Assembly (NCBI RefSeq): GCF_006542765.1
Contig: NZ_SKCD01000097.1
Coordinates: 1 to 64,000, forward strand
Direction of reading: 5' to 3'
DNA from: Paenibacillus luteus
GTDB taxonomy: Bacteria; Bacillota; Bacilli; Paenibacillales; Paenibacillaceae
Length of the DNA: 64,000 bases
In this document: positions 37,518-46,421 of the stretch, one piece after another
Position numbering within the stretch: position 1 is the stretch's first letter
How the letters are laid out: each line of letters starts with the position of its first letter
The notes under the pieces: generated by a model
Told to the model about the DNA's origin: nothing
The model's database searches: none
What the model saw: the letters and a program-made list of their open reading frames with translations, nothing else
Translations under genes and position numbers: made by a program

Positions 37518-40052
37518 CTATTTCTTGACTAGTTGACCACGGGTAACGCCTAGCTGATTGATCGCTTTCAGGCTGCGCCAAACCTGCGTGCCGCTGATGC
37601 GTCCATCCAGCGCGTCGCGGTATAGACCCAATACCTCAAGCACCTTCTCCGGCGTTTCTTCCAAAAACTCTACACGGAAGTTAGAGACGCCATAGCCGAC
37701 AAAATTGCGGATATACTCTGCGCCTGATTGCTCAATCGCATTATATACGGTGTTGCGGCAGCCCTCATCTACGCGCACGGGGTGCGCCATGCCGATCCGG
37801 TCCTGCAAGGAAGCGCGCTGCTCCTCGCACGGACGGCCGCAGTTGGTGAAGTCGGTTCCTTCACTCATAAAGGTGCAATATACGCAGTGCTCCGTATGGA
37901 ACATCGGCAAATGCTGATGGATGACCATCTCCAGCATCGACGTATCCGAGTTTTCCAGCAAATCGACCATCTGCTGAATGTTCAGGTCATACGAAGGCGT
38001 AATCAGATCAAGCCCAACCTCCGTGAACAAGTTCACTGCTTTGTGATTGGCTACATTCAGCGAGAAGTCACCGATCAATTTTGGGAACGGCTTGTCCGGG
38101 TTAGCTGCACGAGCGCGCAGGTAATAATAAAGAGCTCCTGTGTTCCGCACGAGTACCGCATCCGGCTGCAGCTTCAAAATATTCGCATGGTAGCCGTTCT
38201 CGCCCGGCATATGAATGCGCGGCGTTGCCAGTGCAATCGGCTTGCCCGCCTCACGGGCCGCAGCCACTGCAGCAGGGAACTGCTTAATGAATTCAAAGTC
38301 AGCATAGACATAGGATACATCCGTTGTTACGGCTGCCTGCACTTGCTCCAAGCTGCGGCACAAGGCGATCAGGTTCGCGTCCTTGCCGCTTTGCGGTGCC
38401 AAAATGTCCTTCGTAGCCGAGTCAGCCTGGAAGAGATTTTCGCGCGAAGCGACTGGATTCTTCACATATACCGGCGGCTTTGGACGCTCGCCCGCAAGCA
38501 GCTCTACCGCTTCGCGGCGCAAACGATTCAGCTCGCGGATCGGGACGATCAGATCGCCCTGAAGTTCAACCTCCATTTTCTCGAGCTGATACACCGTACC
38601 GCCCAAACGGCCCAATTGATCCTCCAGCAGCGCCGCATCCATCGGACGCTTCTGCGCTTGCTCAAGCTCGAGCTCCGTGGCAACCTCAACGGTCGTGCCT
38701 TTTTGTACATCCGTCCACCAAGTACGCATAGGCTGGCCCAGCGCACCAGTTACTCGTACATGCAGCGGGAACACGCGGTATGGCTTTTCCGTTTCAAACG
38801 TGGCTCTCAGACGCTTATCCAGCGCCGGATCGCTTGTTTTCCAGACGCGGTCGCCCACATGCACCTTGCGCAAGTCAACATCATTGCGTCCTGCTACAAG
38901 CTCGATCAGCGTGCCTTCCTGCGCTTCGCCCTCAATCTTCACGCCCTGGCGGCGAATATCGTACACGCGTCCGCCCTCTTCCTTCTTCGTCGGGTCGCCG
39001 GCGTCAAACACAATGCCGTCGCCGCGCTTCAGAGGCGCGTCGATCCGCAAGGAAACCGCATCGCGCATCACGCGCTCCACGCGGCCGAGGTAGACGCCGC
39101 GGCTTTTCGGGAACGTGCCCTCAACGAGCATCTTGTTGTTCGTTCCCGACAGGAAACCATGCGTGAAGCCGCGCGAGAAGCTTTGCTGCAGCTCACGCAC
39201 ATCCTCCGCCGACGGCTTCGACAAGTCGCCGTCAAAATATTTATCGATCGCGCGCCGATACTTGCTCACGACATTCGCAACATACTCCGGGCTCTTCAGC
39301 CGCCCTTCGATTTTAAACGACTTCACGCCGGCTTGGATCAGCTCCGGCACGATATCGATCGCCGCCAAATCCTTCGGCGACAGCAAATAGGCGATGTCGC
39401 CCATCGGCTGGATCTCCCCGTCAACCATCAGATCATACGGCAAGCGGCAAGCCTGCGCGCATTCGCCGCGGTTCGCGGAGCGTCCGCCCCACATTTCCGA
39501 CGTCAGGCACTGTCCGGAATACGATACGCATAATGCCCCGTGCACGAATACTTCCATCGGCAGCTTCGCCTGCTCGCCGATCGTGCGAATTTGCTTCAAA
39601 TTGTTCTCGCGGCCGAGCACTACGCGCTCCAGCCCGAACGGCTTCGTAAATTCAACCGCCTCCGGCGACGTTATCGTCATTTGCGTCGAACCATGAATCG
39701 GGAAATCCGGCGACAGCTCGCGGATCAGCTTCACCAGTCCCAAATCCTGCACGATAACCGCGTCCACGCCCGCATCGATACACATTTCAATCAGCTTCTG
39801 CGCGTCTCTCAGCTCGTCCTCAAACACGAGAATGTTAAACGTCAGAAAGCCCTTTACGCCGTACGTATGCAGAAAAGCCATAATTTCCGGAAGCTCTTCG
39901 CTGCGGAAGTTGTTCGCCCGGGCACGCGCATTAAATTTCTCCACTCCAAAAAATATCGCATCGGCGCCGTTAGCCACAGCCGCCCGCATACAATCCCAAT
40001 CGCCGGCCGGAGCCAGCAGCTCTATGTCCGATCTTATTATTGTGTCAGTCAT
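37518..40052 (-). CDS. U32 family protein with DUF3656-like middle domain (RlhA/TrhP-like)
   Basis: An 844-residue protein. The N-terminal U32 domain (about 8-370) opens with ELLAPAGDWD and carries the family signature EVFVHGALCVSYSGQC. Cysteines in this segment and in the following GECAQACR are the usual Fe-S ligand candidates. A middle region (about 385-510) resembles DUF3656. A second U32-like half (about 545-844) contains EHCVYC and the NCGRPCEEQ cluster. Once called peptidases, U32 members of this type hydroxylate RNA (E. coli RlhA on 23S rRNA, TrhP on tRNA), so RNA hydroxylation is the best guess. It is longer than E. coli RlhA (about 650). The ATG is 12 nt from AGAGGAA. Monocistronic, with its own terminator. 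Confidence 0.88.
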   Translation of the reverse strand: MTDTIIRSDIELLAPAGDWDCMRAAVANGADAIFFGVEKFNARARANNFRSEELPEIMAFLHTYGVKGFLTFNILVFEDELRDAQKLIEMCIDAGVDAVIVQDLGLVKLIRELSPDFPIHGSTQMTITSPEAVEFTKPFGLERVVLGRENNLKQIRTIGEQAKLPMEVFVHGALCVSYSGQCLTSEMWGGRSANRGECAQACRLPYDLMVDGEIQPMGDIAYLLSPKDLAAIDIVPELIQAGVKSFKIEGRLKSPEYVANVVSKYRRAIDKYFDGDLSKPSAEDVRELQQSFSRGFTHGFLSGTNNKMLVEGTFPKSRGVYLGRVERVMRDAVSLRIDAPLKRGDGIVFDAGDPTKKEEGGRVYDIRRQGVKIEGEAQEGTLIELVAGRNDVDLRKVHVGDRVWKTSDPALDKRLRATFETEKPYRVFPLHVRVTGALGQPMRTWWTDVQKGTTVEVATELELEQAQKRPMDAALLEDQLGRLGGTVYQLEKMEVELQGDLIVPIRELNRLRREAVELLAGERPKPPVYVKNPVASRENLFQADSATKDILAPQSGKDANLIALCRSLEQVQAAVTTDVSYVYADFEFIKQFPAAVAAAREAGKPIALATPRIHMPGENGYHANILKLQPDAVLVRNTGALYYYLRARAANPDKPFPKLIGDFSLNVANHKAVNLFTEVGLDLITPSYDLNIQQMVDLLENSDTSMLEMVIHQHLPMFHTEHCVYCTFMSEGTDFTNCGRPCEEQRASLQDRIGMAHPVRVDEGCRNTVYNAIEQSGAEYIRNFVGYGVSNFRVEFLEETPEKVLEVLGLYRDALDGRISGTQVWRSLKAINQLGVTRGQLVKK

Positions 40053-40163
40053 AATAACAATCCATTCCTCTCATTCTTGAAACCTGTTGCTACTATCTTA
40101 ACAAACCCCGGTCATCTATACCACTACACAATACTGGCATCGCGCAAAATAGGGCAGATTTAC

Positions 40164-40199
40164 AAAAAAAAGACCGGTTCCTCTATCGGGAACCGGTCT
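40164..40199 (-). terminator. Terminator of the htrA-like / stalk-domain operon
   Basis: Perfect 11-bp inverted repeat (40171-40181 and 40189-40199, 7-nt loop) followed on the minus strand by a run of T (40164-40170). It lies 18 bp after the stop of the gene at 40217. Confidence 0.9.
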
Positions 40200-40216
40200 T
40201 CCATTCAAAATCTCAA

Positions 40217-42127
40217 TTAACTAAAACGAATCGACTGTGCCACATCGTTAATTAGCTTCAAATTGCTTTCCGTTGCGTGGACATCATCAAGGGAGAAATA
40301 AAACACCATTGAACCATCTGCTGTATCAAACAAGTAGAGAATCTCCGAATACGGCAGCATTCCTTTTGGCTTAGCTGCATGCAGCACTACCTTGCGCGCC
40401 GTTTTCCCATTGATCGTTATCGTCGTATTTTCTTTGATCGTAACCCCTTCAGAAATAGCTTGGGGCTCGGTGGCAAGCTGAGTCGCTTTAGAAGCTATAT
40501 CTGCAGCCGTATCAGCAGATTCATATGCCTCGAACTCGCCAGCATTAAACGTATAATACACGCCGTCTTCATTAAAGTTATTTTGCTCGCCTGTCCAGAA
40601 AGCTGGCATCTCGATGGAGTAGCCGTAAGTAGAACTGCGTTTCGTTAATTTTTTGCTGCGGTCGATAAGATCCAACTGATCATCCACTACGCCAAAGTTT
40701 TTCTCAATATACGCCGTATCAATCGTTACCGAAGCAATAACTTGCTTTAACGTCTCTTTGCTTTTGGAGCTGTTCGATGCCGGATGAAGGTAAACCAATG
40801 AATACCGGTACTCCCCAGAAATAAAAGCAATTTCATTAAAAGTGATCCAATAGTCTTCGCCATATGAAATATCATAAGAAAGACTTAATGCTTTCCCGTT
40901 CTTCAGGGTGACCGGTGCTGTAGCTACATTGCGAATATTGGAGCTGACGAACTCTTCGCGAAGATTTTTCTCATGGCGTACTGCCCAGCCTTCAAGTGTA
41001 TCTCCAGCCAAAAGCGATCCAAAGGAGAACAAGAAGGAATCCGTTTTGTTTGCAAATGCTGGCGTCGAGCCGTCAGAATCATCATACCATCCCGCCGGCA
41101 GTTTAACGGAGAATCCATAATCAGCATCCTTAAACGTAATCATGCCATCTTGGACCTTCGTAATATTTTTTACGGTTTTGTCGGACACATTAAACGAAGG
41201 CGTAAAGCTGTTCAACAAAACATCGTAGCTGCTAAGAACAGACTTGTCTGAGCCTTTCACGCCAACGAGGACAATAAAGTATTTATCCCCTTTTTGGATA
41301 CCGCGATATTCATAATACATTTTGCTTTGTTTCGTGTAAGAGACAACTTTTTCGAATTGCTGGCCGCCTACTGTAATCGTACGCTTGTCCACTGTAATTT
41401 CATCGCCATCGTAATAGCTATACAGCAGATCACGCTGCTCTTCAACTGTAAGCTCATCGTCGCCGACAAGCTCCGTGAAGACATTCACCTGTGCAGCCAC
41501 TTTAGAAGCGTCTGCGGTATCCGCCCAGCTTACATAATCTCCGCTGTCGCTTTGTGCAACTTGAACGAGACCAGCCGGGTAGTTTAATGTCCATCCATAG
41601 TAGCTATCGCCGATTTTCGTTTTACCATAGTCGGAGTCGATCGAAGTACCGCCTGTGCCTGAGGATTGAGCCCGAACACCAATAATGACCGTTTCTTTTG
41701 TCGCACCATCGTTGGAAATCTTAGCGCCGAAAGCTTCCACGATTACGCGGAGCGGAACCATTGTGGAGCCTTTAACAACGACAGGAGCGATAGCAACCGT
41801 CTTCGCAGCTCCGTTGATTTTGACCGTTTTGCTGCCAAACGTTAAAACAACCTTTCGATCATTGTACGTTAAGGTAATCACATTCCCATTTTCCAATTTA
41901 AGGCCTGCGCCAAACGCATTGGTAATGACTTTCAAAGGAACCATCGTCGTGCCGCTGCTCACAAATGGAGCTTCTACCGTCGAAGCCTTGCCATTGATTT
42001 TGACTGTCGTGCTGCCCGCCTTCAAACGAACCTCTACCTTATTGTCTGCATCTGCGGCAAACACCGCCATTGGCAGCATCGCCAATACCAGCAGTAACGG
42101 CAGCAGCATCGTTAAAAATCTTTTCAT
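40217..42127 (-). CDS. Secreted protein with copper-amine-oxidase-type stalk domains
   Basis: A 636-residue protein with a signal peptide (hydrophobic core about 6-24, AVFAADA cleavage region). Two tandem copper amine oxidase N-domain-like repeats follow (about 30-90 and 92-150; each with VxINGKAxxV...GSTMVPLRVI...FGA). Three related beta-rich modules then follow (about 160-310, 330-480 and 490-636), each opening with a D/S-x-YG-x-S/T-x-x-x-P-A-G/F-W-like strand, reminiscent of PsbP/DUF1795-like folds. These stalk domains in Paenibacillus surface proteins have no oxidase activity. ATG start with GAGGAGC upstream. It lies 57 nt downstream of an htrA-like protease gene in a two-gene operon. Function unknown; envelope-associated. 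Confidence 0.8.
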   Translation of the reverse strand: MKRFLTMLLPLLLVLAMLPMAVFAADADNKVEVRLKAGSTTVKINGKASTVEAPFVSSGTTMVPLKVITNAFGAGLKLENGNVITLTYNDRKVVLTFGSKTVKINGAAKTVAIAPVVVKGSTMVPLRVIVEAFGAKISNDGATKETVIIGVRAQSSGTGGTSIDSDYGKTKIGDSYYGWTLNYPAGLVQVAQSDSGDYVSWADTADASKVAAQVNVFTELVGDDELTVEEQRDLLYSYYDGDEITVDKRTITVGGQQFEKVVSYTKQSKMYYEYRGIQKGDKYFIVLVGVKGSDKSVLSSYDVLLNSFTPSFNVSDKTVKNITKVQDGMITFKDADYGFSVKLPAGWYDDSDGSTPAFANKTDSFLFSFGSLLAGDTLEGWAVRHEKNLREEFVSSNIRNVATAPVTLKNGKALSLSYDISYGEDYWITFNEIAFISGEYRYSLVYLHPASNSSKSKETLKQVIASVTIDTAYIEKNFGVVDDQLDLIDRSKKLTKRSSTYGYSIEMPAFWTGEQNNFNEDGVYYTFNAGEFEAYESADTAADIASKATQLATEPQAISEGVTIKENTTITINGKTARKVVLHAAKPKGMLPYSEILYLFDTADGSMVFYFSLDDVHATESNLKLINDVAQSIRFS

Positions 42128-42184
42128 TTATAATTGCTCCTCTAATGTCAGATAATTGCTAATTCATTCTCATGCTTCTACTGC

Positions 42185-43300
42185 CTATCCTTCTACCAGC
42201 GTCAACTTCTTCGTCACGAGATCGCCATCCATTTGCAGCATGACCTCAACCTGTTGGCCCGGCAAATAAGCTTTCAACAGTTCATTCAGCTCTACGATGG
42301 TAGATACCTGCTTACCCGCAACCTTATAAAGCAAATCGCCGTTTTTGATCCCTAATTTTTGGGCAGATGCCGACTGCACCGTTTTCACGGTAAGAGGATC
42401 AGAAGTCGGGATGCCGATTAAGGCCGACCAGCTTTCCTCCAGGCTTAATCCCAGTGAAGCGCGCTTCACATGCCCGTATTTGAAAAAATGATTCGTCACA
42501 TACTGTACTGTATCCGCAGGAATGGAAAATCCAAGATTGTCGACCCCAACTTCTACGAATTTCAAAGAATTAATGCCAATGACCTCGCCCTTCATATTCA
42601 CGAGCGGCCCACCGCTGTTTCCTGGATTGATGGCTGCGTCTGTCTGAAGCAGTTTGTAGGCTGAGGAAATACTGCGATTCATACCGCTTAAGATACCGCT
42701 AGTCGCTGTATTGCGAAGAGAGAAGGAAACCGGAGTTCCAATCGCTACAACCGTTTCGCCTACTTGCACATTAAGCGGGGTAGCCGCTAACTTTGCTATA
42801 GGGAGCTTCGTTGCTTTTATTTTGACCAGTGCCAAATCACTTGGTTCATCATAATGTGTCCGCTCAGCATCATATTTTTTGCCGTCTGCAGTAACCACGA
42901 CTAAATTCGTCATGTCCTCCACGACATGCGCATTGGTTACAATCCAGCCATCTGCTCGAATGATGACGCCTGTTCCATGAGCTAGGGCGTATCTAGGATC
43001 AGCGGAGCCTACATCCTTCGGCTTGCCTATGATCGCTACGACAGAAGGAGACACCTTCTTGATTACTGATGGAATATCTGCAGTTGTGTACGCGTATGTA
43101 TTGGTCTTGGAGTCGAACGTGCCCGTGCCGCCAAGCGCACTCGTAAGCGAACTGGCCTTGACATAAACTTCACCGTTAATCTTTGTCGCACTTAAAGCAT
43201 GCGTGCCTGTTCCTCCTGTGCCGGCAGCCCACGCAGTTCCAGCCGCTATAATCGCTCCAATCGCGATAAAGCTGCAAACCCTAAGCATGCTACTTCTCAT
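42185..43300 (-). CDS. Secreted HtrA/DegP-like serine protease with PDZ domain
   Basis: A 371-residue protein with a signal peptide (about 1-26, AWAA), then a short stalk-like beta segment (about 35-72) with INGEVYVKASSL that resembles a copper-amine-oxidase N-domain. An S1C protease domain follows with triad H125 (NAHVV), D155 (SDLALVK) and S229 (GNSGGP), then a C-terminal PDZ domain (about 285-371). It should degrade or refold misfolded exported proteins. Unlike Bacillus HtrA it has a cleavable-type leader and no long cytoplasmic tail. ATG start with GGGAGA upstream; promoter at 43386-43414. First gene of the operon with the stalk-domain protein, which may be partner or substrate (inference). 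Confidence 0.9.
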   Translation of the reverse strand: MRSSMLRVCSFIAIGAIIAAGTAWAAGTGGTGTHALSATKINGEVYVKASSLTSALGGTGTFDSKTNTYAYTTADIPSVIKKVSPSVVAIIGKPKDVGSADPRYALAHGTGVIIRADGWIVTNAHVVEDMTNLVVVTADGKKYDAERTHYDEPSDLALVKIKATKLPIAKLAATPLNVQVGETVVAIGTPVSFSLRNTATSGILSGMNRSISSAYKLLQTDAAINPGNSGGPLVNMKGEVIGINSLKFVEVGVDNLGFSIPADTVQYVTNHFFKYGHVKRASLGLSLEESWSALIGIPTSDPLTVKTVQSASAQKLGIKNGDLLYKVAGKQVSTIVELNELLKAYLPGQQVEVMLQMDGDLVTKKLTLVEG

Positions 43301-43385
43301 GAACCCACTCTCCCTATCCTTCTCTGCGCAAACGCCGGTTTTGCCCCGATTTGACGCTGCTTTCTCTATTTAACAATCCCCTCGT

Positions 43386-43414
43386 AACATAGCATATTTT
43401 CCAATAAACGACAA
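43386..43414 (-). promoter_or_regulatory. Promoter of the htrA-like operon (extended -10)
   Basis: Minus strand: -35 TTGTCG (43409-43414), 17-bp spacer, -10 TATGTT (43386-43391) preceded by TGC, an extended -10. Located in the 311-bp divergent gap with the isomerase gene. No other structure stood out in that gap apart from the two promoters. Confidence 0.55.
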
Positions 43415-43548
43415 TGAAAATTAGCTAGATTATTAGGCAAAAAGATATAGATACTTTTGGAACTTCGAGGCTGGACTATGCCCGTTTTGCTTAGTTATTA
43501 TGCGATTTTGTCAATTGTCGTTTCGGTTATGTGTTCTGATTATGAAAG

Positions 43549-43557
43549 TGGTATACT
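43549..43557 (+). promoter_or_regulatory. Extended -10 promoter of the isomerase gene
   Basis: Plus strand TGGTATACT: a TGn extension plus -10 TATACT (43552-43557), with no good -35 at 17 bp. Predicted start is near 43564, about 48 nt before the ATG. Confidence 0.5.
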
Positions 43558-43611
43558 ATGTGGGACTACTAATTCAATCCATTTCGATGGATTCGGGAGG
43601 TAAAAGGACAA

Positions 43612-44580
43612 ATGAAATTAGGCGTATTTAGCGTTCTTTTTGCACAAAAACCATTCGAGGAAGCACTCGACTACATCGCTTCCAAAGGTCTGGATGCAAT
43701 TGAAATCGGCACGGGTGGATACCCGGGCAACGCACACTGTGATGTGGATGCATTGCTTGCGGACGAGGGCAAACTGAAAGCGTTTAAGCATGCAGTAGAA
43801 TCACGCGGACTAATGATCAGCGCACTTAGCTGCCATGGCAATCCGCTTCACCCGCAGAAAGCTATTTCTTCTGACCATGATGCGGTTATTCGCAAAACGA
43901 TTGAGCTCGCCAACCGTCTTGAGGTATCCGTTGTAAATACATTCTCTGGCTGCCCAGGCGACCATGAGGATGCAAAATACCCGAACTGGCCGGTTGCTCC
44001 ATGGCCGAATGATTTCCAGGATATCCTGAAATGGCAATGGGAAGAAAAAGTTATTCCATATTGGTCTGAGATTGGAAAACTAGCTACGGAAGGTGGCGTC
44101 AAAATCGGCCTTGAGCTGCATGGCGGCTTCTCCGTTCACAGTCCAGCTACCTTGCTTCGCCTGCGTGAAGCGGCTGGTAATGCAATCGGTGCCAATCTTG
44201 ATCCAAGCCACATGTGGTGGCAAGGAATTGATCCGGTACAAGCGGTACATATTCTTGGCCGTGCCGGAGCAATTCATCACTTCCATGCGAAGGATACAAC
44301 AATCGATCCGATTAACGTCAATCACCATGGCGTAACGGATATGCAATCATACGCGCTTATGCTTGATCGTGCTTGGCAGTTCCGTACTGTCGGTTATGGC
44401 CATGACTTGAAAACTTGGGCTGACATCCTCAGTGCGCTTCGCCTTGTTGGTTATGACTACGTGGTCAGTATTGAGCATGAAGACGGCTTGATGTCGGTAG
44501 ATGAGGGCTTCACGAAGGCCGTACAGAACCTACAGCAAATTCTGATCCGCGAGCCGCTAGGCGAGATGTGGTGGGTTTAA
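43612..44580 (+). CDS. Sugar phosphate isomerase/epimerase-like TIM-barrel protein
   Basis: A 322-residue protein of the xylose isomerase-like TIM-barrel superfamily. It opens with a typical first strand (KLGVFSVLF) and has the metal-ligand pattern of the family: a glutamate in GLELHGG, an aspartate/histidine in NLDPSHMWW, a histidine in HHFHAKD and a C-terminal glutamate in SIEHED. Such enzymes isomerise or epimerise sugars, inositols or keto-sugars using a divalent metal; the substrate cannot be told from sequence. ATG start preceded by GGGAGG and AAAGGA. Monocistronic, with an extended -10 promoter and a strong terminator. Confidence 0.88.
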   Translation: MKLGVFSVLFAQKPFEEALDYIASKGLDAIEIGTGGYPGNAHCDVDALLADEGKLKAFKHAVESRGLMISALSCHGNPLHPQKAISSDHDAVIRKTIELANRLEVSVVNTFSGCPGDHEDAKYPNWPVAPWPNDFQDILKWQWEEKVIPYWSEIGKLATEGGVKIGLELHGGFSVHSPATLLRLREAAGNAIGANLDPSHMWWQGIDPVQAVHILGRAGAIHHFHAKDTTIDPINVNHHGVTDMQSYALMLDRAWQFRTVGYGHDLKTWADILSALRLVGYDYVVSIEHEDGLMSVDEGFTKAVQNLQQILIREPLGEMWWV

Positions 44581-44589
44581 TCCTTCTAA

Positions 44590-44635
44590 ACAAAACAAAG
44601 GCGTACTGGACTTGTCCAGTACGCCTTTGTTTTGT
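44590..44635. terminator. Bidirectional terminator after the isomerase gene
   Basis: Perfect 22-bp inverted repeat (44590-44611 and 44614-44635) whose outer arms are ACAAAAC/GTTTTGT, giving A- and T-runs for both strands. It separates the convergent isomerase and the 71-residue membrane-protein gene. Confidence 0.9.
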
Positions 44636-44646
44636 TACATTAGATA

Positions 44647-44862
44647 CTAAGCTAACCAAACCTGCGTGATCATAATAAAGTCGATCAACAAAAACAATGC
44701 AAGTGAAACGAAAGTGAAACCGATCGCAAAAATGTTTTTCTTCGGGCGAGCGGTCAATAGTCGCACAAACCCGATTGCAATCAGTACGGTAAAGGCAAGC
44801 ATGAACCAATCGAAAGTACCGATTTTACTTGCTTCTTGAACTGCTTCTTCTGCCAAAAACAT
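44647..44862 (-). CDS. Small two-TM membrane protein (DUF2759-like)
   Basis: A 71-residue protein with two membrane helices (about 18-36 and 45-66) joined by a short basic turn (TARPKKN). The ATG has a very strong AAGGAGGT six nt upstream. It recalls short DUF2759 proteins of Bacillales, an uncharacterised family; this link is from memory and tentative. Monocistronic, ending at the shared palindromic terminator. Confidence 0.72.
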   Translation of the reverse strand: MFLAEEAVQEASKIGTFDWFMLAFTVLIAIGFVRLLTARPKKNIFAIGFTFVSLALFLLIDFIMITQVWLA

Positions 44863-45323
44863 GAAGGGACCTCCTTTTTTCGCACGTAACCTATAATACT
44901 ATATGTTAGCTTTTTGTGGCTCCTGACGCAAGTCAGAATCGAATTTCGTAACAAGTTTGTCACGTTTTTTTTGAAATATAAGACTTTATCTGTTTCACAC
45001 CACAAAGCAGCCTTATATTTCTGCGAGAAACGAATCGCCAACCTCGACAGAGGACGGCAAAATCGTTTCTTCTTGGTTAATTATAAAATGTCCATCTATG
45101 GCAAAAACTATAACGATTAGCATTCAACAAATTCCTGTTATATCATGCATCTATGCACACTTAACGAATAATTACCCTTCTTTATTTTTTGTTTATTTTC
45201 AACTTTTAAAATTACTGTAATCTAATCAAAAAATCAATAAAATAAATGTTTTTTCAGAAAATGAGATTTTCATTTTTATCCATATACAACTTTCAATAAA
45301 CAAATATAAATTGGAGGATTAAC
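44863..45323. other. AT-rich intergenic region between divergent genes
   Basis: 461 bp upstream of two divergent genes. The right half (about 45120-45315) is very AT-rich, with several A/T runs but no clear -35/-10 pair. A small palindrome CTGAC-gcaa-GTCAG lies near 44922-44935. The only minus-strand promoter guess, TTGCGT-17-TAACAT near 44905-44935, is weak. No ORF with a ribosome binding site was seen. Confidence 0.5.
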
Positions 45324-46343
45324 ATGCAGCCCACACAAGAGCAATGGAAAAACTTATATGAAGCGGCAAACGCATTTAAAGTAGCCGCACCTTGGAACGT
45401 GTTTGAAGATAGCGATATTTTCGCTGTCAAAGACCCATACACTGGCAAAACCGGCTATTGCTGCATTATGGGTGCTGGGGGCCAGCTATTTGGTTTGGCT
45501 CTTTATTTAGGCAAAAGAGGTTTAGATACCATTCATGCCATGCTGGAAGGAGAATTGCACGACGATCCTCTGTTTGTTCAGCATTGTCTCATGCTCTCCT
45601 TCGATGACCGCGAGGACTTGCATCCTGAAGAGTATAAACAAATCAAATCGCTTGGTTTAAAATATCGCGGACGCAGTGCCTGGCCTGCCTTCAAAATTCA
45701 TGAACCCGGTTATTATCCTTGGATTCTTGAGAAAGCTGAAGATGTTCTTTTCTTGACAGCAGCTTTGGAACAGGTCATCCAAGTCGCCCTTTCTGCGCCT
45801 GAAGATGCTTACAGCTATATCCAGCCTCAGGGCGAGAAGCTGCTCACTCGTATAGCAACTGCTCAAGAAGACGGAAGCCTGCAATGGAATAGCGAATGGT
45901 TGGTACCGGAAGAGGACAAGAAGGAACCCGACATCGAGACTCCTTTCGTTCTTAACGAGCTACAGCTCGCCAAGCTGAAGAAAACGGTCAAAAAAACAAG
46001 CAGCTCCTGGGAAGTCAGTTGTTTCTTCATGCCTACGCCTGTAGATGATAAGGGCAGACCCTATTATCCTATGATCTTTGCCGTTATTGATCAGGACTCC
46101 AATCAAATTATTTCGATGAACCTGTTCGAGCAGCAAGAAGCTCCTTTTATTGTTCCCGAAAAAATGGTAGAGCTGCTGGAGACCGTTAAGCTCTTGCCTG
46201 CCAAATTAGTCACTAATGATGCTAAAGTCTTTGATTTATTATCCGAAGTCATTGAAAGCTTTGATTTAAAATGTTTTACCTATAATGGTCCGCTTATGAT
46301 GGACGACTTCAAAGATTCATTATTTAATCGCATGGGGAGATAA
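45324..46343 (+). CDS. Conserved hypothetical protein (339 residues, DUF7309/DUF6930-like)
   Basis: A soluble protein without signal peptide or membrane helix. The N-terminal half (about 1-180) has GYCCIMGAGGQLFGLALYLGKRG and the C-terminal half (about 205-335) has SSWEVSCFFMP and LLPAKLVTNDAKVFDLL. The two-part layout matches, from memory, Paenibacillus proteins annotated DUF7309 plus DUF6930, of unknown function; I cannot verify the names. ATG start with GGAGG six nt upstream. Monocistronic, with a terminator just after it. No catalytic motif recognised. Confidence 0.75.
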   Translation: MQPTQEQWKNLYEAANAFKVAAPWNVFEDSDIFAVKDPYTGKTGYCCIMGAGGQLFGLALYLGKRGLDTIHAMLEGELHDDPLFVQHCLMLSFDDREDLHPEEYKQIKSLGLKYRGRSAWPAFKIHEPGYYPWILEKAEDVLFLTAALEQVIQVALSAPEDAYSYIQPQGEKLLTRIATAQEDGSLQWNSEWLVPEEDKKEPDIETPFVLNELQLAKLKKTVKKTSSSWEVSCFFMPTPVDDKGRPYYPMIFAVIDQDSNQIISMNLFEQQEAPFIVPEKMVELLETVKLLPAKLVTNDAKVFDLLSEVIESFDLKCFTYNGPLMMDDFKDSLFNRMGR

Positions 46344-46383
46344 CGAGCAGTAGTTATGGTCTATCGAACTTAGCAGAACAAGA

Positions 46384-46417
46384 AAAACAGCAGGCTGATC
46401 GCTCAGCCTGCTGTTTT
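46384..46417. terminator. Bidirectional terminator between the hypothetical gene and uvrA
   Basis: Perfect 15-bp inverted repeat (46384-46398 and 46403-46417, loop TCGC) with A/T-rich outer arms on both sides, between convergent genes. It ends only 4 bp before the uvrA stop codon. Confidence 0.9.
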
Positions 46418-46421
46418 CTGT

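Noticed and set aside
37728..39533. A 601-codon open frame on the plus strand, antisense to the U32 gene
   Set aside because: The U32 frame has clear family motifs. The antisense frame has arginine/leucine-rich low-complexity composition, no ribosome binding site and no recognisable domain; it is a by-product of codon bias.
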